Assembly (NCBI GenBank): GCA_031296305.1
Contig: JARLFZ010000026.1
Location: forward strand, 1-42,608
Direction of reading: 5' to 3'
Length of the DNA: 42,608 bases
Source: Occallatibacter sp.
GTDB lineage: Bacteria > Acidobacteriota > Terriglobia > Terriglobales > Acidobacteriaceae
Part shown: positions 41,979 through 42,608 of the stretch, in pieces
How the letters are laid out: each line of letters starts with the position of its first letter
How positions within the stretch are numbered: position 1 is the first letter of the stretch
Notes under the pieces: generated by a model
Told to the model about the DNA's origin: nothing
The model's database searches: none
What the model saw: the letters and a program-made list of their open reading frames with translations, nothing else
Translations under genes and position numbers: made by a program

Positions 41979-42608
41979 GGAGTTCTCCAGTGTGGGAGTG
42001 TTGATGCAAGTTGTTTGGCGGCGGAAGCGCGGCGCAGTGGAAAGTCGACTTCAAAGCCGATCTGTCCGCCGATTTTTGGGCTGGCAACGTGGCTGCCACC
42101 CAGGAGTGCGAAGGTCACTGCCGTGCGGCTGTTGATCTGGTACCAGCCTCCAGCCAGGCTCTGGAACTGGTCCTTTCCCAGACCCTTATTGTCCGCCACT
42201 GCGCCGTAGGCCTCCATACCCAGGCTGAGCCGCTGGTCACAGTCGTGCACCAGCGAGAGCCCCCCGGTGTAAACATGGCCGCGGGTGTTCTGGGTACCGA
42301 TAACGCCGGTGCTGGTATTACCGGCGAACAGGAATCCAAAATTCGCGTTGAGCCTCGTCTTCTCCGTGATGGGCTCCTGGGCGATGGAATTGAGCCAGTA
42401 GTCAATCAGACCGGAACCGAGCTGCTGGCTCGTATCTCCAGTGGGAAATTCAATATACATGCTCGCAGAGAAGGCTGGCACGCTCAGAGGACGATCCGAT
42501 TTGTGGAAGTTCCATTTGATGCCCAAGTCGGTATCTCCCGGCCCGTTGGAGGATTGCATTCCCTGCGTACGGAAGATGGAGAGATAAGGCGCATCGAAAT
42601 CGAGTTCC
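41975..42608 (-). CDS. Outer-membrane beta-barrel protein (phenol MetA-type), 5' end missing
   Basis: The reading frame runs off the right edge of the window, so only the last 210 residues are seen (ELDFDAPYLSIFRTQG... at the truncated end). Alternating hydrophobic strands and segments such as SVPAFSASMYIEFPTGD, LNANFGFLFAG, TGGLSLVHDCDQRLSLGMEAYG and TFALLGGSHVA resemble the MetA-pathway-of-phenol-degradation-like transporter barrels. It is translationally coupled to the CNB-DUF1003 gene. The transported compound is unknown. Confidence 0.78.
   Translation of the reverse strand, partial: ELDFDAPYLSIFRTQGMQSSNGPGDTDLGIKWNFHKSDRPLSVPAFSASMYIEFPTGDTSQQLGSGLIDYWLNSIAQEPITEKTRLNANFGFLFAGNTSTGVIGTQNTRGHVYTGGLSLVHDCDQRLSLGMEAYGAVADNKGLGKDQFQSLAGGWYQINSRTAVTFALLGGSHVASPKIGGQIGFEVDFPLRRASAAKQLASTLPHWRTP

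Overview
The window is a chromosomal segment, about 60 % G+C by eye, from a bacterium that most resembles an acidobacterium (Acidobacteriota, probably Terriglobia). That placement is an inference from protein flavour and from the accessory set: a zinc-finger anti-sigma factor with a pro/ala-rich tail, a DUF6569 protein, a NrfD/Fe-S/multihaem cytochrome module and a DUF1003 protein. No rRNA, tRNA, insertion sequence or CRISPR array was found.

Bases 1-19,500 hold the end of tuf and then a complete S10-spc-alpha ribosomal superoperon in canonical order, all on the + strand: rpsJ, rplC, rplD, rplW, rplB, rpsS, rplV, rpsC, rplP, rpmC, rpsQ, rplN, rplX, rplE, rpsZ, rpsH, rplF, rplR, rpsE, rpmD, rplO, secY, adk, map, infA, rpmJ, rpsM, rpsK, rpsD, rpoA, rplQ. 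A strong intrinsic terminator follows. S14, S4, L36 and L24 all keep zinc-binding cysteines. Several proteins (L22, L29, L17, S17) carry Lys/Ala/Glu-rich tails.

The most striking feature is not a gene. Almost every intergenic spacer longer than about 80 nt in the superoperon holds an inverted-repeat element whose two arms are arrays of 3-6 imperfect heptamers, in exact 7-nt phase. About seven different heptamer families occur. Nearly all fit one scheme: the left arm is a run of Y-A-G-N-N-N-N and the right arm is its reverse complement. The left arm usually starts at, or within about 15 nt of, the upstream stop codon. About twenty such elements or half-elements lie between positions 534 and 18,892, and a half-element recurs between the Fe-S and NrfD genes at about 38.4 kb. 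Where the genes overlap or nearly touch, there is no element.

Bases 19,500-22,450 hold guaB with a coupled VanZ-like gene (both -), and a divergent HigB/HigA-type toxin-antitoxin pair. The guaB leader can fold into a hairpin that buries its Shine-Dalgarno sequence, and a palindrome overlaps the toxin start region. Bases 22,450-30,600 carry an OPT-family transporter, a membrane acyltransferase of the heparan-glucosaminide N-acetyltransferase type, a secreted PHP-like metallohydrolase, an XRE-cupin regulator and a sugar-porter MFS transporter. This looks like an uptake and carbohydrate-handling neighbourhood.

Bases 30,600-37,200 carry an HDOD signalling protein, a sigma factor/anti-sigma pair, a divergent secreted DUF6569 protein whose start lies in a tandem repeat of Shine-Dalgarno plus ATG, and a many-pass membrane protein. 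Bases 37,200-40,000 are a three-gene respiratory module (tetrahaem cytochrome c, four-cluster Fe-S protein, NrfD quinol subunit) with a near-perfect CRP/FNR-type palindrome upstream. The window ends with a remnant of a SpoIIE-type phosphatase, folD, a cyclic-nucleotide-binding/DUF1003 membrane protein and a truncated outer-membrane beta-barrel gene.
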